DNA of 14,235 nt, from assembly GCA_903859265.1 (NCBI GenBank), contig CAIOLZ010000185.1:1-14235 (forward strand). Direction: 5' to 3'. Positions 1 to 7,831 of this stretch are shown one piece after another (position 1 is the stretch's first letter; every line of letters starts with the position of its first letter). The stretch is from an uncultured beta proteobacterium (GTDB taxonomy: Bacteria; Pseudomonadota; Gammaproteobacteria; Burkholderiales; Burkholderiaceae_C). The notes beneath the pieces are model-generated. The model saw only the letters and a list, made by a program, of their open reading frames with translations, had not been told where the DNA came from and ran no database searches. A program made the position numbers and the translations under genes.

Positions 1-1457
1 AACGTGGTGATCAGGACGCGCTCGTTCTTTTCCACGCGAATGCGAATTTCCTGCAGCACATCGTCCACCTGCGACGAAGCCGGCCGAACTTCCACCTCCG
101 GGTCCACCAGGCCGGTCGGTCGCACCACCTGCTCCACCACCTGACCGGCATGGTCTTTTTCCCATTGCGCCGGCGTGGCTGAGACGAATATCGCCTGACG
201 CATTTTGGTCTCGAACTCCTCGAATTTGAGCGGCCGGTTGTCCAGCGCACTCGGCAGGCGAAAGCCGTACTCGACGAGCGTGGTTTTGCGCGAGCGGTCG
301 CCGTTGTACATGCCGCCAAACTGCCCGATCAGCACATGGCTTTCGTCCAGAAACATGACCGAATCTTTGGGCAAATAGTCGGTCAGCGTGGCCGGGGGAT
401 CCCCGGGCGCGCCGCCACTCAGGTGGCGGGAATAGTTCTCGATGCCTTTGCAGTGGCCCACTTCAGAGAGCATTTCCAGATCGAAGCGGGTGCGCTGCTC
501 CAGGCGCTGTGCCTCGACCAATTTGCCCATACCCACCAGCTCTTTCAGGCGGTCAGCCAGCTCCAGTTTGATGGTTTCCACCGCCATCAGCACCTGTTCA
601 CGCGGCGTGACGTAATGGCTGCTCGGATAGACAGTAAAGCGCGGGATTTTTTGGCGGATTCGCCCGGTCAACGGGTCAAACAACTGCAGCGATTCAATCT
701 CGTCATCAAAAAGTTCCACGCGAATCGCCATTTCGCTGTTTTCCGCCGGAAAAATATCGATCGTGTCGCCGCGCACGCGGAACGCACCGCGCGAAAAATC
801 CATGTCGTTGCGCTGGTATTGCATGCGCACCAATTGCGCAATCATGTCACGCTGCCCGAGCTTGTCGCCGGCGCGCAGCGTCATGATCATCTTGTGGTAC
901 GCCTCAGGCTGGCCGATACCGTAAATCGCCGAGACGGTAGCCACAATCACGACGTCGCGCCGCTCCAGTACGCTTTTGGTGCACGACAGTCGCATCTGCT
1001 CGATGTGCTCGTTGATTGCCGAGTCTTTTTCGATGAACAGATCGCGCTGCGGGACGTAGGCCTCGGGCTGGTAATAGTCGTAGTAACTGACGAAATACTC
1101 CACCGCATTCTTGGGAAAAAACTCGCGGAACTCGCTGTACAACTGGGCCGCAAGTGTCTTGTTCGGCGCGAACACAATGGCCGGTCTGCCGAGCCGTGCA
1201 ATGACGTTGGCCATCGTGAAGGTTTTGCCCGAACCCGTGACCCCCAGCAAGGTCTGGAAAACCTCACCGTTGTGCACCCCCTCAACCAGCAGATCGATCG
1301 CCTGCGGCTGATCGCCCGCAGGTGGGTAGGGTTGGTACAACTCGAACGGCGAGCCGGGACATTGCACAAATTTTCCGGTACGCGGCGCACCCGATTCGTC
1401 CAGCAATGGATCAGGAACGGCCACAGGGACAAAAACACCGGGTGCTGAAGCGGTCAT
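1..1457 (-). CDS. uvrB: UvrABC excinuclease subunit B, partial (C-terminus off the left edge)
   Basis: UvrB is the damage-verifying, helicase-like subunit of nucleotide excision repair; it is loaded on DNA by UvrA and then recruits UvrC. Reading the minus strand from an ATG at 1457 gives 485 uninterrupted codons to the window edge, against about 670-700 for the whole protein. Visible motifs are the Walker A loop GVTGSGKT (residues 72-79), the damage-probing beta-hairpin YYDYYQPEAYVP (about 125-136), RGDTIDIFPAE, the DESH helicase box near residue 370, and the following GQFGGMYNGDR. Helicase motifs V-VI and the UvrC-binding tail lie outside the window. The first 36 or so residues before the conserved SPFEL-YQPY-PAGDQP start are variable, so the exact start is less certain; no good Shine-Dalgarno precedes this ATG. 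The gene is divergent from the aminotransferase gene. No LexA-type box was seen upstream. Confidence 0.97.
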   Translation of the reverse strand, partial: MTASAPGVFVPVAVPDPLLDESGAPRTGKFVQCPGSPFELYQPYPPAGDQPQAIDLLVEGVHNGEVFQTLLGVTGSGKTFTMANVIARLGRPAIVFAPNKTLAAQLYSEFREFFPKNAVEYFVSYYDYYQPEAYVPQRDLFIEKDSAINEHIEQMRLSCTKSVLERRDVVIVATVSAIYGIGQPEAYHKMIMTLRAGDKLGQRDMIAQLVRMQYQRNDMDFSRGAFRVRGDTIDIFPAENSEMAIRVELFDDEIESLQLFDPLTGRIRQKIPRFTVYPSSHYVTPREQVLMAVETIKLELADRLKELVGMGKLVEAQRLEQRTRFDLEMLSEVGHCKGIENYSRHLSGGAPGDPPATLTDYLPKDSVMFLDESHVLIGQFGGMYNGDRSRKTTLVEYGFRLPSALDNRPLKFEEFETKMRQAIFVSATPAQWEKDHAGQVVEQVVRPTGLVDPEVEVRPASSQVDDVLQEIRIRVEKNERVLITT

Positions 1458-1631
1458 AGGGGTGCGTGTGGGTACAAAAAATTGGAGTCGGAACTTAGGC
1501 GGCTGTCGCACAAGGCGCCTGCCACCCAACGGCTAACCCGCCACTGTAGTCCAGCTTGCGCCGGGCTGCCGTGCGCTGCCTGACCGTTAAAATGCGCTGT
1601 TAACCGTTTTCACCCCTCACAGGACTATTCC

Positions 1632-2828
1632 ATGTCTCTCTTTTCTGCCGTCGAAATGGCCCCACGCGACCCAATCCTGGGTCTGAACGAACAATTCACC
1701 GCCGATACCAATCCCAACAAAGTCAATTTGGGCGTCGGCGTTTATTTCGACGACAACGGCAAGCTGCCACTTTTGCAGTGCGTCCAAACAGCAGAAAAAG
1801 CGCTGATGGAGAAACCCACGGCCCGCGGGTATTTGCCGATCGACGGCATTGTGGCGTACGACGCTGCGGTCAAGTCATTGGTGTTTGGTGCAGACAGCGA
1901 ACCGGTCAGCAGTGGCCGGGTCGCCACCGTGCAGGCCATCGGAGGCACCGGCGGGCTCAAAATTGGCGCGGATTTTCTCAAACATGTCAGCCCCGACGCC
2001 AAAGTACTGATCTCCGACCCTAGCTGGGAAAACCACCGCGCGCTGTTTTCGCAAGCGGGCTTTGTGGTGGAAACCTATGCCTACTACGACGCAGCCCAGC
2101 GCGGCGTCAACTTCGAGGCCATGTTGGCCAGCCTGCAGGCCGCGGTTCCAGGCACCATCGTCGTCTTGCATGCCTGCTGCCATAACCCTACGGGCTACGA
2201 CATCACTGCCACGCAATGGGATCAGGTCATTGAAGTTGTGAAAGCCAAAGCCTTGACGCCGTTCCTCGATATGGCCTACCAGGGCTTTGGCTACGGAATC
2301 GCGCAGGACGGTGCCGTCATCGGCAAGTTTGTCGCAGCGGGTCTGAACTTTTTTGTTTCAACATCTTTCTCCAAGAGCTTTAGCCTGTATGGCGAGCGCG
2401 TAGGCGGACTTTCGGTACTGTGCAAAGACAAGGAAGAAGCCTCCCGCGTCCTGTCCCAGTTGAAGATCGCGATTCGCACCAACTACTCCAACCCACCCAC
2501 CCACGGCGGCGCCGTGGTTGCCGCCGTCTTGAACAATCCCGAACTGCGCCAACTCTGGGAGCAGGAACTCGGCGAAATGCGCGTACGGATCAAGGCCATG
2601 CGCCAGAAACTGGTGGACGGCCTCAAGGCCGCCGGCGTGCAGCAGGACATGTCCTTTATTACCAGCCAGATTGGCATGTTCAGCTATTCCGGCCTGTCAA
2701 AGGACCAAATGGTGCGTTTGCGCAGCGAGTTTGGCGTCTATGGCACAGACACTGGGCGTATGTGTGTGGCTGCGCTCAACAGCAAGAACATTGACTATGT
2801 TTGTGCCAGCATCGCCAAAGTGGTCTGA
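1632..2828 (+). CDS. tyrB: Aromatic-amino-acid / aspartate aminotransferase (class I, PLP)
   Basis: This is a class I fold-type I PLP aminotransferase of the AspC/TyrB group, swapping amino groups between aspartate or aromatic amino acids and 2-oxoglutarate in the cytoplasm. The 398-residue length is typical. Family residues are in place: PSW (W132), the CHNPTG motif with N185, D213 and Y216 of FLDMAYQG for the PLP ring, the Schiff-base lysine K248 in SFSKSFSLYGERVG with R256 for the phosphate, R282 in IRTNYSNPP, which corresponds to the side-chain-carboxylate arginine of AspAT, and R376 in TGRMCVA for the alpha-carboxylate. AGGA at 1621-1624, seven bases before the ATG, supports the start. 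Sequence alone does not settle the preference between aspartate and aromatic substrates, so tyrB is a family-level name. phaZ follows 84 bases downstream on the same strand. Confidence 0.93.
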   Translation: MSLFSAVEMAPRDPILGLNEQFTADTNPNKVNLGVGVYFDDNGKLPLLQCVQTAEKALMEKPTARGYLPIDGIVAYDAAVKSLVFGADSEPVSSGRVATVQAIGGTGGLKIGADFLKHVSPDAKVLISDPSWENHRALFSQAGFVVETYAYYDAAQRGVNFEAMLASLQAAVPGTIVVLHACCHNPTGYDITATQWDQVIEVVKAKALTPFLDMAYQGFGYGIAQDGAVIGKFVAAGLNFFVSTSFSKSFSLYGERVGGLSVLCKDKEEASRVLSQLKIAIRTNYSNPPTHGGAVVAAVLNNPELRQLWEQELGEMRVRIKAMRQKLVDGLKAAGVQQDMSFITSQIGMFSYSGLSKDQMVRLRSEFGVYGTDTGRMCVAALNSKNIDYVCASIAKVV

Positions 2829-2874
2829 TGAAAACGGTCGGAATTCAGGCAGTGTGATTTTCTGAACTTTCCTG

Positions 2875-2890
2875 TTATATTGCACTGCAA
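2875..2890 (+). promoter_or_regulatory. Candidate phaZ promoter -10 with overlapping PhaR-type palindrome
   Basis: The 84-base gap before phaZ contains a perfect 5-1-5 palindrome, TTGCA-C-TGCAA, at 2880-2890. It includes the core TGC-N3-GCA, which resembles the paired TGC boxes reported for the PHB-sensing repressor PhaR. A -10-like TATATT lies at 2876-2881 and touches the palindrome, with only a poor -35 upstream. A repressor bound there would block the promoter. The palindrome is read directly; the PhaR assignment is inference, and phaR is not in the window. Confidence 0.45.
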
Positions 2891-2912
2891 CAATTTCGGA
2901 ATTTAACCCACC

Positions 2913-4397
2913 ATGCTTTACCAACTCTACGAAACCCAACGCTCGCTCATGGAGCCGTTTTCCGATTTGGCGAATGCTGCCGCAAAGGCCTATTCCAACC
3001 CGCTTTCCTTCATGGGGCAAAACCCCTTTGCGCAAAGAATGGCTGCGGGTTACGACCTGATGCACCGCTTGGGAAAAGACTACGAAAAGCCTGAATTTGG
3101 CCTGCGCACCATTGACGTACATGGGGTGGACATCGCCATCCATGAACGTGTCGAAATCGACAAGCCATTCTGCGAACTGCGCCGATTCAAGCGATTTACG
3201 GACGATCCGCAAACTTTGCAGGAGATCAAGGGCCAGCCAGCTGTTCTCATCGTTGCACCCCTGTCCGGCCATTACGCCACGCTGTTGCGCGATACCGTGA
3301 AAACCATGCTGCGCGACCACAAGGTGTACATCACGGACTGGAAAAATGCGCGTCTTGTACCCCTGTCAGAAGGCGAATTTCACTTGGACGACTATGTGAA
3401 TTACGTGCAGGAATTCATCCGCCATGTGCAGTCCAAGTACGGAAACTGCCATGTGATGAGCGTCTGCCAGCCCACGGTGCCCGTTCTGGCTGCCGTGTCG
3501 CTCATGGCGGCCCGTGGCGAAACCACGCCACTGACCATGACCATGATGGGCGGTCCGATTGATGCGCGCAAATCGCCCACCGCGGTGAACAACTTGGCCA
3601 TGAACAAGAGCCACGACTGGTTTGAAAACAACGTGATTTACCGGGTGCCCACCAACTTTGCCGGTGCCGGACGCCGGGTTTATCCGGGCTTTTTGCAGCA
3701 CACCGGCTTCGTGGCCATGAATCCCAGCAACCATGCCAAAAGCCATTACGACTACTTCAAAGATCTGATCAAAGGCGATGACGCCAGCGCCGAAGCGCAC
3801 CGCAAGTTCTACGACGAATACAACGCAGTGCTGGACATGGATGCCGACTACTACCTGGACACTATCCGCGTGGTTTTCCAGGATTTCGCGCTGGTAAACG
3901 GCACATGGGACGTCAAGGGCGTCGATGGCAAAGTGGAGCGCGTCCGCCCTGAAGCCATCAGCAGCACTGCGCTGATGTCGGTTGAGGGAGAGCTTGACGA
4001 CATTTCCGGCTCTGGCCAAACCCGTGCGGTACACGATATTTGCAGTGGCGTTCCCGAATCTGACAAACGCCACTTTGAAGTCATTGGCGCAGGGCATTAC
4101 GGAATTTTTTCGGGTCGCCGCTGGCGTGAAAAGGTCTATCCGCAAGTGTCGGCCTTCATCCGCGATCACCACAAAAGCCCGGAGTCCACCACGACATCTA
4201 CAACAGCAACTGAGACCAGCCCGGAAACAGTGACTCCAGCGGCCGTGGTTACCAAGCAACCGAGCGCGGTGACTGCTGTGGTAGCTGAACCCACGGTGGT
4301 AGCCAAGGCGCGACCTGCCCGAAAAACGCCGGTAGTGGCGAAGGCAGCAGCGCCGATCAAAAAACCAGCGGTAAAGCGCTCCGCAGCCCGCAAGTGA
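2913..4397 (+). CDS. phaZ: Intracellular polyhydroxybutyrate depolymerase with a basic, histone-like C-terminal tail
   Basis: This enzyme hydrolyses the native (amorphous) PHB granule inside the cell to mobilise stored carbon. Residues 1-420 follow the Cupriavidus PhaZ1 family closely: N-terminal MLYQLYE, APLSGHYATLLRDTV, YITDWKNAR, MMGGPIDARKSPTAVN, YPGFLQHTGFVAMNP and GHYGIFSGRRWR. The apparent catalytic triad is C185 in SVCQP, D362 in EGELDDISG and H395 in GAGHYGIF, a Cys-type nucleophile as known for this family. The usual protein is about 420 residues; this one has 494. The extra 74 are low-complexity: Ser/Thr-rich at 425-441, Ala/Val-rich to about 464, then 30 residues with 11 Lys/Arg and no acidic residue, in PARK/AKAAAP/KKPAVK steps. 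Such tails are known in the granule proteins PhaF and PhaM that bind DNA. The ATG start matches the family, although no clear Shine-Dalgarno is present. The stop overlaps the next gene by four bases (GTGA). Confidence 0.95.
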   Translation: MLYQLYETQRSLMEPFSDLANAAAKAYSNPLSFMGQNPFAQRMAAGYDLMHRLGKDYEKPEFGLRTIDVHGVDIAIHERVEIDKPFCELRRFKRFTDDPQTLQEIKGQPAVLIVAPLSGHYATLLRDTVKTMLRDHKVYITDWKNARLVPLSEGEFHLDDYVNYVQEFIRHVQSKYGNCHVMSVCQPTVPVLAAVSLMAARGETTPLTMTMMGGPIDARKSPTAVNNLAMNKSHDWFENNVIYRVPTNFAGAGRRVYPGFLQHTGFVAMNPSNHAKSHYDYFKDLIKGDDASAEAHRKFYDEYNAVLDMDADYYLDTIRVVFQDFALVNGTWDVKGVDGKVERVRPEAISSTALMSVEGELDDISGSGQTRAVHDICSGVPESDKRHFEVIGAGHYGIFSGRRWREKVYPQVSAFIRDHHKSPESTTTSTTATETSPETVTPAAVVTKQPSAVTAVVAEPTVVAKARPARKTPVVAKAAAPIKKPAVKRSAARK

Positions 4398-5101
4398 CCC
4401 AAGGGGTTGAGCGCCCAAACCAAGCCTCTTTGGCAGAGCGTATTCTCGACGCTCTGCCCCAGACCCAATGCACACGCTGCGGGTATCCTGACTGCGCGGC
4501 CTATGCCCGTGCCATTGCCAACGGTGATGCAGGCATCAACCAATGCCCGCCGGGTGGCGCTGAAGGGATACAGAGACTCGCAGAAATTACCGGACTGCAG
4601 GCCACGCCGCTAGGGGCTGAATTTGGCATCGAGAGCCCGCGCACGGTGGCCTTTGTTGACGAGGACTGGTGCATTGGTTGCACACTGTGCATCAAAGCCT
4701 GCCCGGTGGACGCCATCATCGGCATCAACAAGCGCATGCACACCGTCATGGAAGAACACTGCACCGGTTGCGAATTGTGTCTGCCCGTCTGCCCGGTGGA
4801 CTGCATCCTGCTGGAGTCCGTGACGCCAGGCCGGACGGGTTGGCAAGCCTGGTCCCCCCAGCTTGCCAACAACGCGCGTCAGCGCTACGAAAAAACCACC
4901 TTACGCCGCAAACAGGCGGAGCTCGATAATGCGCGTCGTCTGCAAGCCAAAGCGCAGGCCAAGCTGGCGGATCTGGCTGCCCACTCCCAGCACACCGACC
5001 CGCAGGTGCTGGATCAAAAGCGCAAGGTGATCGAAGCGGCGCTGGAGCGCGCCCGCCTCAAGCGCTGTGCCCCGGATGGGCCAACTGGGAAAACGCCTTA
5101 A
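4394..5101 (+). CDS. rnfB: RnfB-like ferredoxin protein without membrane anchor
   Basis: This protein carries the cluster-binding part of RnfB/RsxB. Residues 26-51 hold C26-x2-C29-x4-C34-x16-C51, the 4Fe-4S domain in front of RnfB ferredoxins (QCTRCGYPDC). A two-cluster ferredoxin follows with C93/C96/C99/C103 and C123/C126/C129/C133 (CIGCTLCIKACPVD, CTGCELCLPVCPVD). Residues 160-225 are charged and helical, probably a coiled coil. Unlike E. coli RnfB, there is no hydrophobic N-terminal segment before the first cysteine, and no other rnf gene is in the window, so it is probably a soluble electron carrier rather than a subunit of a local Rnf pump. Its partners cannot be told from sequence. The GTG start overlaps the phaZ stop (GTGA), suggesting translational coupling; no independent Shine-Dalgarno is visible. 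Its 3' end overlaps the convergent VOC gene by 44 bases. Confidence 0.88.
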   Translation: MTQGVERPNQASLAERILDALPQTQCTRCGYPDCAAYARAIANGDAGINQCPPGGAEGIQRLAEITGLQATPLGAEFGIESPRTVAFVDEDWCIGCTLCIKACPVDAIIGINKRMHTVMEEHCTGCELCLPVCPVDCILLESVTPGRTGWQAWSPQLANNARQRYEKTTLRRKQAELDNARRLQAKAQAKLADLAAHSQHTDPQVLDQKRKVIEAALERARLKRCAPDGPTGKTP

Positions 5102-5546
5102 CGACCTCAGGCGGTGCCTGCACCAGTTCAATCAGCACGCCTTCCCCGGCAATGGGAAATTCATCGCTGGCTTTGGGGTGTAAAAAACAAATATCGAAGC
5201 CCGCTGCGCCCTTGCGAATGCCGCCGGGGGCAAAGCGAACCCCTTTTTGGGTCAGCCACTCCACCGCGGTAGGAAGGTCGTCAATCCAGAGCCCGACATG
5301 GTTGAGTGGTGTGGCGTGTACGGCTGGTTTTTTGTCGATATCGATGGGTTGCATCAAATCCACTTCAACCTTGAAAGGCCCTGCACCCATACTGCAGATA
5401 TCCTCATCCACGTTTTCACGTTCGCTGCGGAAGGTGCCGGTCACAGCCAGGCCGAGCATATCGACCCACAGTGACTTGAGGCGATTTTTATCGGTCGCAC
5501 CAATCGCGATTTGCTGAACACCCAGCACCTGAAACGGTCGCTTCAT
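5058..5546 (-). CDS. VOC-family protein, probable methylmalonyl-CoA epimerase
   Basis: This 162-residue protein is built of two beta-alpha-beta-beta-beta modules of the vicinal-oxygen-chelate fold. The second module reads like methylmalonyl-CoA epimerase: LNHVGLWIDDL, WLTQKGVRF, CFLHPKAS and GVLIELVQ. The epimerase converts (S)- to (R)-methylmalonyl-CoA between propionyl-CoA carboxylase and the mutase, and the position at the end of the scpA-meaB-pccB-pccA cluster fits that job. Expected metal ligands are H83 and E140, with E61 at a third position. The first ligand, usually His in an HI-IAV motif, is Gln (Q12 in VQQIAIG). That leaves a related VOC activity possible. The ATG at 5546 has an AGGGA-type site upstream; a TTG at 5564 would add six residues but is less likely. 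The gene begins 14 bases after the pccA stop, and its 3' end overlaps the convergent RnfB-like gene by 44 bases. Confidence 0.8.
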   Translation of the reverse strand: MKRPFQVLGVQQIAIGATDKNRLKSLWVDMLGLAVTGTFRSERENVDEDICSMGAGPFKVEVDLMQPIDIDKKPAVHATPLNHVGLWIDDLPTAVEWLTQKGVRFAPGGIRKGAAGFDICFLHPKASDEFPIAGEGVLIELVQAPPEVVKAFSQLAHPGHSA

Positions 5547-5560
5547 CGTCTTTCCCTGCC

Positions 5561-7609
5561 TCAAACAAATTCAATAATCGGTTGGTCCACAGTGAGCGAC
5601 TCGCCCTTGGCGGCCATCACCTTGCCCACCACGCCATCTGCGGCTGCGAACAAAACGTTTTCCATCTTCATGGCTTCGATCACGGCCACGCGCTCACCGG
5701 CTTGTACTTTCTGTCCTGCCGATACAGCCAACTCGACCAGCAAGCCCGGCATCGGTGAAAGCACGAAGCGTGTCAGGTCGGGTGGCGCCTTGTAGGGCAT
5801 CAGGGCGTACAACTCTGCCACGCGCGCAGTCATTACCAACACATCGATACGCGTTCCGTTGTGCTGCACGCGTAGCGCCAGAGGATTTTTGGGCGTACCG
5901 CGTTCCACCTGCGCTGTGAACGGCTTGCCGTTGACGGTGCCGCTAATGGCAATGTCGTTGAGCCTCGACGCGCTGCAAATTTCATAGGTCGTGCTTCCCA
6001 CCCTGACCCTGGCGGAGCCGGTTGCACCCACAAACTCGTCCACGTGCACCGGCGTATAGCTGTGCTGCCCATCCGGGGCCAGCGTGACGACCACGTAACC
6101 ATTGCCGGCATCGACCCCATAGCCCGGCAACTGGCCACTCATGGCGGCAGCGCGCGCACGCGACTTGCGGCGCACAAAAGCCGCCAGCGCCGTCAGAAAG
6201 CTCGCATCGTCATGCGGAACATCTTCGGCCTTGAAGCCCTGCGCGTATTGCTCAGCAATGAAACCGGTGTTGAACTCACCGGCCATGAATTTGGGATGCG
6301 CCAGCAAGGCCGATTGGAAGGGAATATTGCTCGACACACCCCGAATCACAAAGCCGTTGAGTGCGTCGCGCATCTTGGCAATCGCCTCCGTCCGGTCTTT
6401 GCCGTGCACGATGAGCTTGGCAATCATCGAGTCATAAAACATCGGGATTTCTCCACCCTCCTGCACACCGGTGTCAACACGCACACCATAGAGATGCTCG
6501 GTGTCGCCCTGCCACATGGTTTGCACTGGCGGCGAAAAACGCACCAGACGACCGGTGCTGGGAAGGAAATTGCGGAACGGGTCTTCCGCGTTGATACGAC
6601 ACTCGATTGCCCAACCGTTGCGCTGCACATCTGCCTGAGTCAAAGGCAATGCTTCGCCGGCGGCAACACGAATCATCAACTCCACCAGATCCAGGCCCGT
6701 AATGGCCTCGGTGACAGGGTGCTCCACCTGCAGGCGCGTGTTCATTTCCAGAAAGTAGAAGCTCTGGTCCTTGCCCACAACAAATTCGACGGTACCGGCG
6801 CTCTGGTACTTCACGGCCTTGGCCAGCGCCACTGCCTGCTCACCCATGGCTTTGCGGGTTTTGTCGCTGATAAACGGCGACGGCGCTTCCTCAATCACCT
6901 TCTGGTGGCGGCGCTGGATCGAGCATTCACGTTCATTGAGGTACAGCACATTGCCTTGTGAATCACCGATCAACTGAATTTCAATGTGGCGCGGTTCTTC
7001 GACAAATTTTTCAATGAACACCCGGTCATCGCCAAAACTGTTGCGCGCCTCATTGCGACAACTGGTAAAGCCCTCCAGCGCTTCCTTGTCATTGAAGGCA
7101 ACGCGCAAGCCCTTGCCGCCGCCGCCAGCGCTGGCCTTGATCATCACCGGATAGCCAATGCCCTTGGCGATCTCGACCGCTTTCTCAGCCGTTTCAATCG
7201 CGTCATTGACGCCCGGAATGCAATTCACACCGGCTGCGCCAGCCAGTTTTTTGGATTCAATCTTGTCGCCCATGGCGGCGATCGAGTAGTGTTTGGGCCC
7301 GATAAAAACAATGCCCTCTTCTTCGATGCGCTTGGAAAACTGTGCGTTTTCACTCAGGAATCCGTAGCCGGGATGGACCGCCTGCGCGCCCGTCTGTTTG
7401 CAAGCGGCAATGATTTTCTCTGCCTGCAAATAACTGTCGCGACTCGGTGCCGGACCAATGTTGACCGCTTCGTCGGCCAGCATGACGTGGCGGGCATCCT
7501 TGTCAGCGTCGGAATACACGGCGACTGTCTTGATGCCCATCTTGCGGGCGGTAACAATAACTCGGCAAGCGATTTCACCGCGGTTTGCAATCAGGATTTT
7601 GGTAAACAT
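5561..7609 (-). CDS. pccA: Propionyl-CoA carboxylase alpha subunit (biotin carboxylase plus biotin carrier)
   Basis: This subunit uses ATP and bicarbonate to carboxylate its own biotin, which then feeds the beta subunit; with PccB it turns propionyl-CoA into methylmalonyl-CoA. In order along its 682 residues: biotin carboxylase N-domain (KILIANRGEIACR), ATP-grasp with glycine loop ASAGGGGKG (159-167) and K158, catalytic E288, R292 and E296 in FLEMNTRLQVEHP, the biotin-carboxylase C-domain, a linker resembling the BT domain of propionyl-CoA carboxylases (about 510-610), and a biotinyl domain with the biotin-accepting K648 in EAMKMEN. Full length and intact. AGGAGA lies five bases before the ATG, an unusually good ribosome site for this cluster, which fits independent initiation after the long 343-base gap from pccB. 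The family includes acetyl- and methylcrotonyl-CoA carboxylases; the neighbours favour propionyl-CoA. Confidence 0.95.
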   Translation of the reverse strand: MFTKILIANRGEIACRVIVTARKMGIKTVAVYSDADKDARHVMLADEAVNIGPAPSRDSYLQAEKIIAACKQTGAQAVHPGYGFLSENAQFSKRIEEEGIVFIGPKHYSIAAMGDKIESKKLAGAAGVNCIPGVNDAIETAEKAVEIAKGIGYPVMIKASAGGGGKGLRVAFNDKEALEGFTSCRNEARNSFGDDRVFIEKFVEEPRHIEIQLIGDSQGNVLYLNERECSIQRRHQKVIEEAPSPFISDKTRKAMGEQAVALAKAVKYQSAGTVEFVVGKDQSFYFLEMNTRLQVEHPVTEAITGLDLVELMIRVAAGEALPLTQADVQRNGWAIECRINAEDPFRNFLPSTGRLVRFSPPVQTMWQGDTEHLYGVRVDTGVQEGGEIPMFYDSMIAKLIVHGKDRTEAIAKMRDALNGFVIRGVSSNIPFQSALLAHPKFMAGEFNTGFIAEQYAQGFKAEDVPHDDASFLTALAAFVRRKSRARAAAMSGQLPGYGVDAGNGYVVVTLAPDGQHSYTPVHVDEFVGATGSARVRVGSTTYEICSASRLNDIAISGTVNGKPFTAQVERGTPKNPLALRVQHNGTRIDVLVMTARVAELYALMPYKAPPDLTRFVLSPMPGLLVELAVSAGQKVQAGERVAVIEAMKMENVLFAAADGVVGKVMAAKGESLTVDQPIIEFV

Positions 7610-7703
7610 CGACTTCTCCTAACGTTATTTGGTTAGCAACTTTTTTGGTTGCCTGAGAGTGTTTCTGAGCCCGCACCGGCCACGGCGTATCTACCTCCGC
7701 TCA

Positions 7704-7733
7704 TGTCCCCCGCGCTGCGCGCTCCTCCTTTAC
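7704..7733 (+). repeat. 30-base hairpin element, copy 1
   Basis: The unit reads TGTCCCCC, then an 11-base hairpin GCGC-TGC-GCGC (7712-7722), then TCCTCCTTTAC. The copy at 7861-7890 on the other strand has identical 8-base and 11-base flanks around a different 11-base hairpin. Both keep a 4-bp stem and a 3-base loop. It looks like a REP-type extragenic repeat. Confidence 0.75.
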
Positions 7734-7831
7734 TTGGCAAAACCCCAAGTCCACGCTGCGGCAGACACGCCGTGCCCGCTGCTGCGAAGGAGGTTGTCAA
7801 AACACGCACGCGCTCCAAACCCGTAACGCCA

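Noticed and set aside
336..1448. A 370-codon open frame on the plus strand opposite uvrB
   Set aside because: It is a shadow of the uvrB frame in GC-rich DNA; its translation has no family motif, whereas the minus strand reads as textbook UvrB.
1458..1631. Possible LexA box for uvrB and sigma-70 promoter for the aminotransferase gene
   Set aside because: No CTGT-N8-ACAG pattern was found. A TAAAAT at 1588-1593 exists, but no acceptable -35 sits at the right distance.
3366..4475. A 369-codon open frame on the minus strand opposite phaZ
   Set aside because: Antisense shadow; it covers conserved PhaZ and RnfB codons, and its product has no recognisable domain.
5547..5564. TTG start for the VOC gene six codons upstream
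   Set aside because: It overlaps the pccA stop, and the AGGGA site is positioned for the ATG at 5546.
6044..6961. A 305-codon open frame on the plus strand opposite pccA
   Set aside because: Antisense shadow of the biotin carboxylase coding sequence; no motifs.
7640..7675. CTCTCAGGCA-like string on the minus strand before pccA, reminiscent of the end of a glycine riboswitch
   Set aside because: The essential upstream core (GGGAGAG and GCCGAAGG-GCAA parts) is missing, and glycine control of pccA makes little sense.
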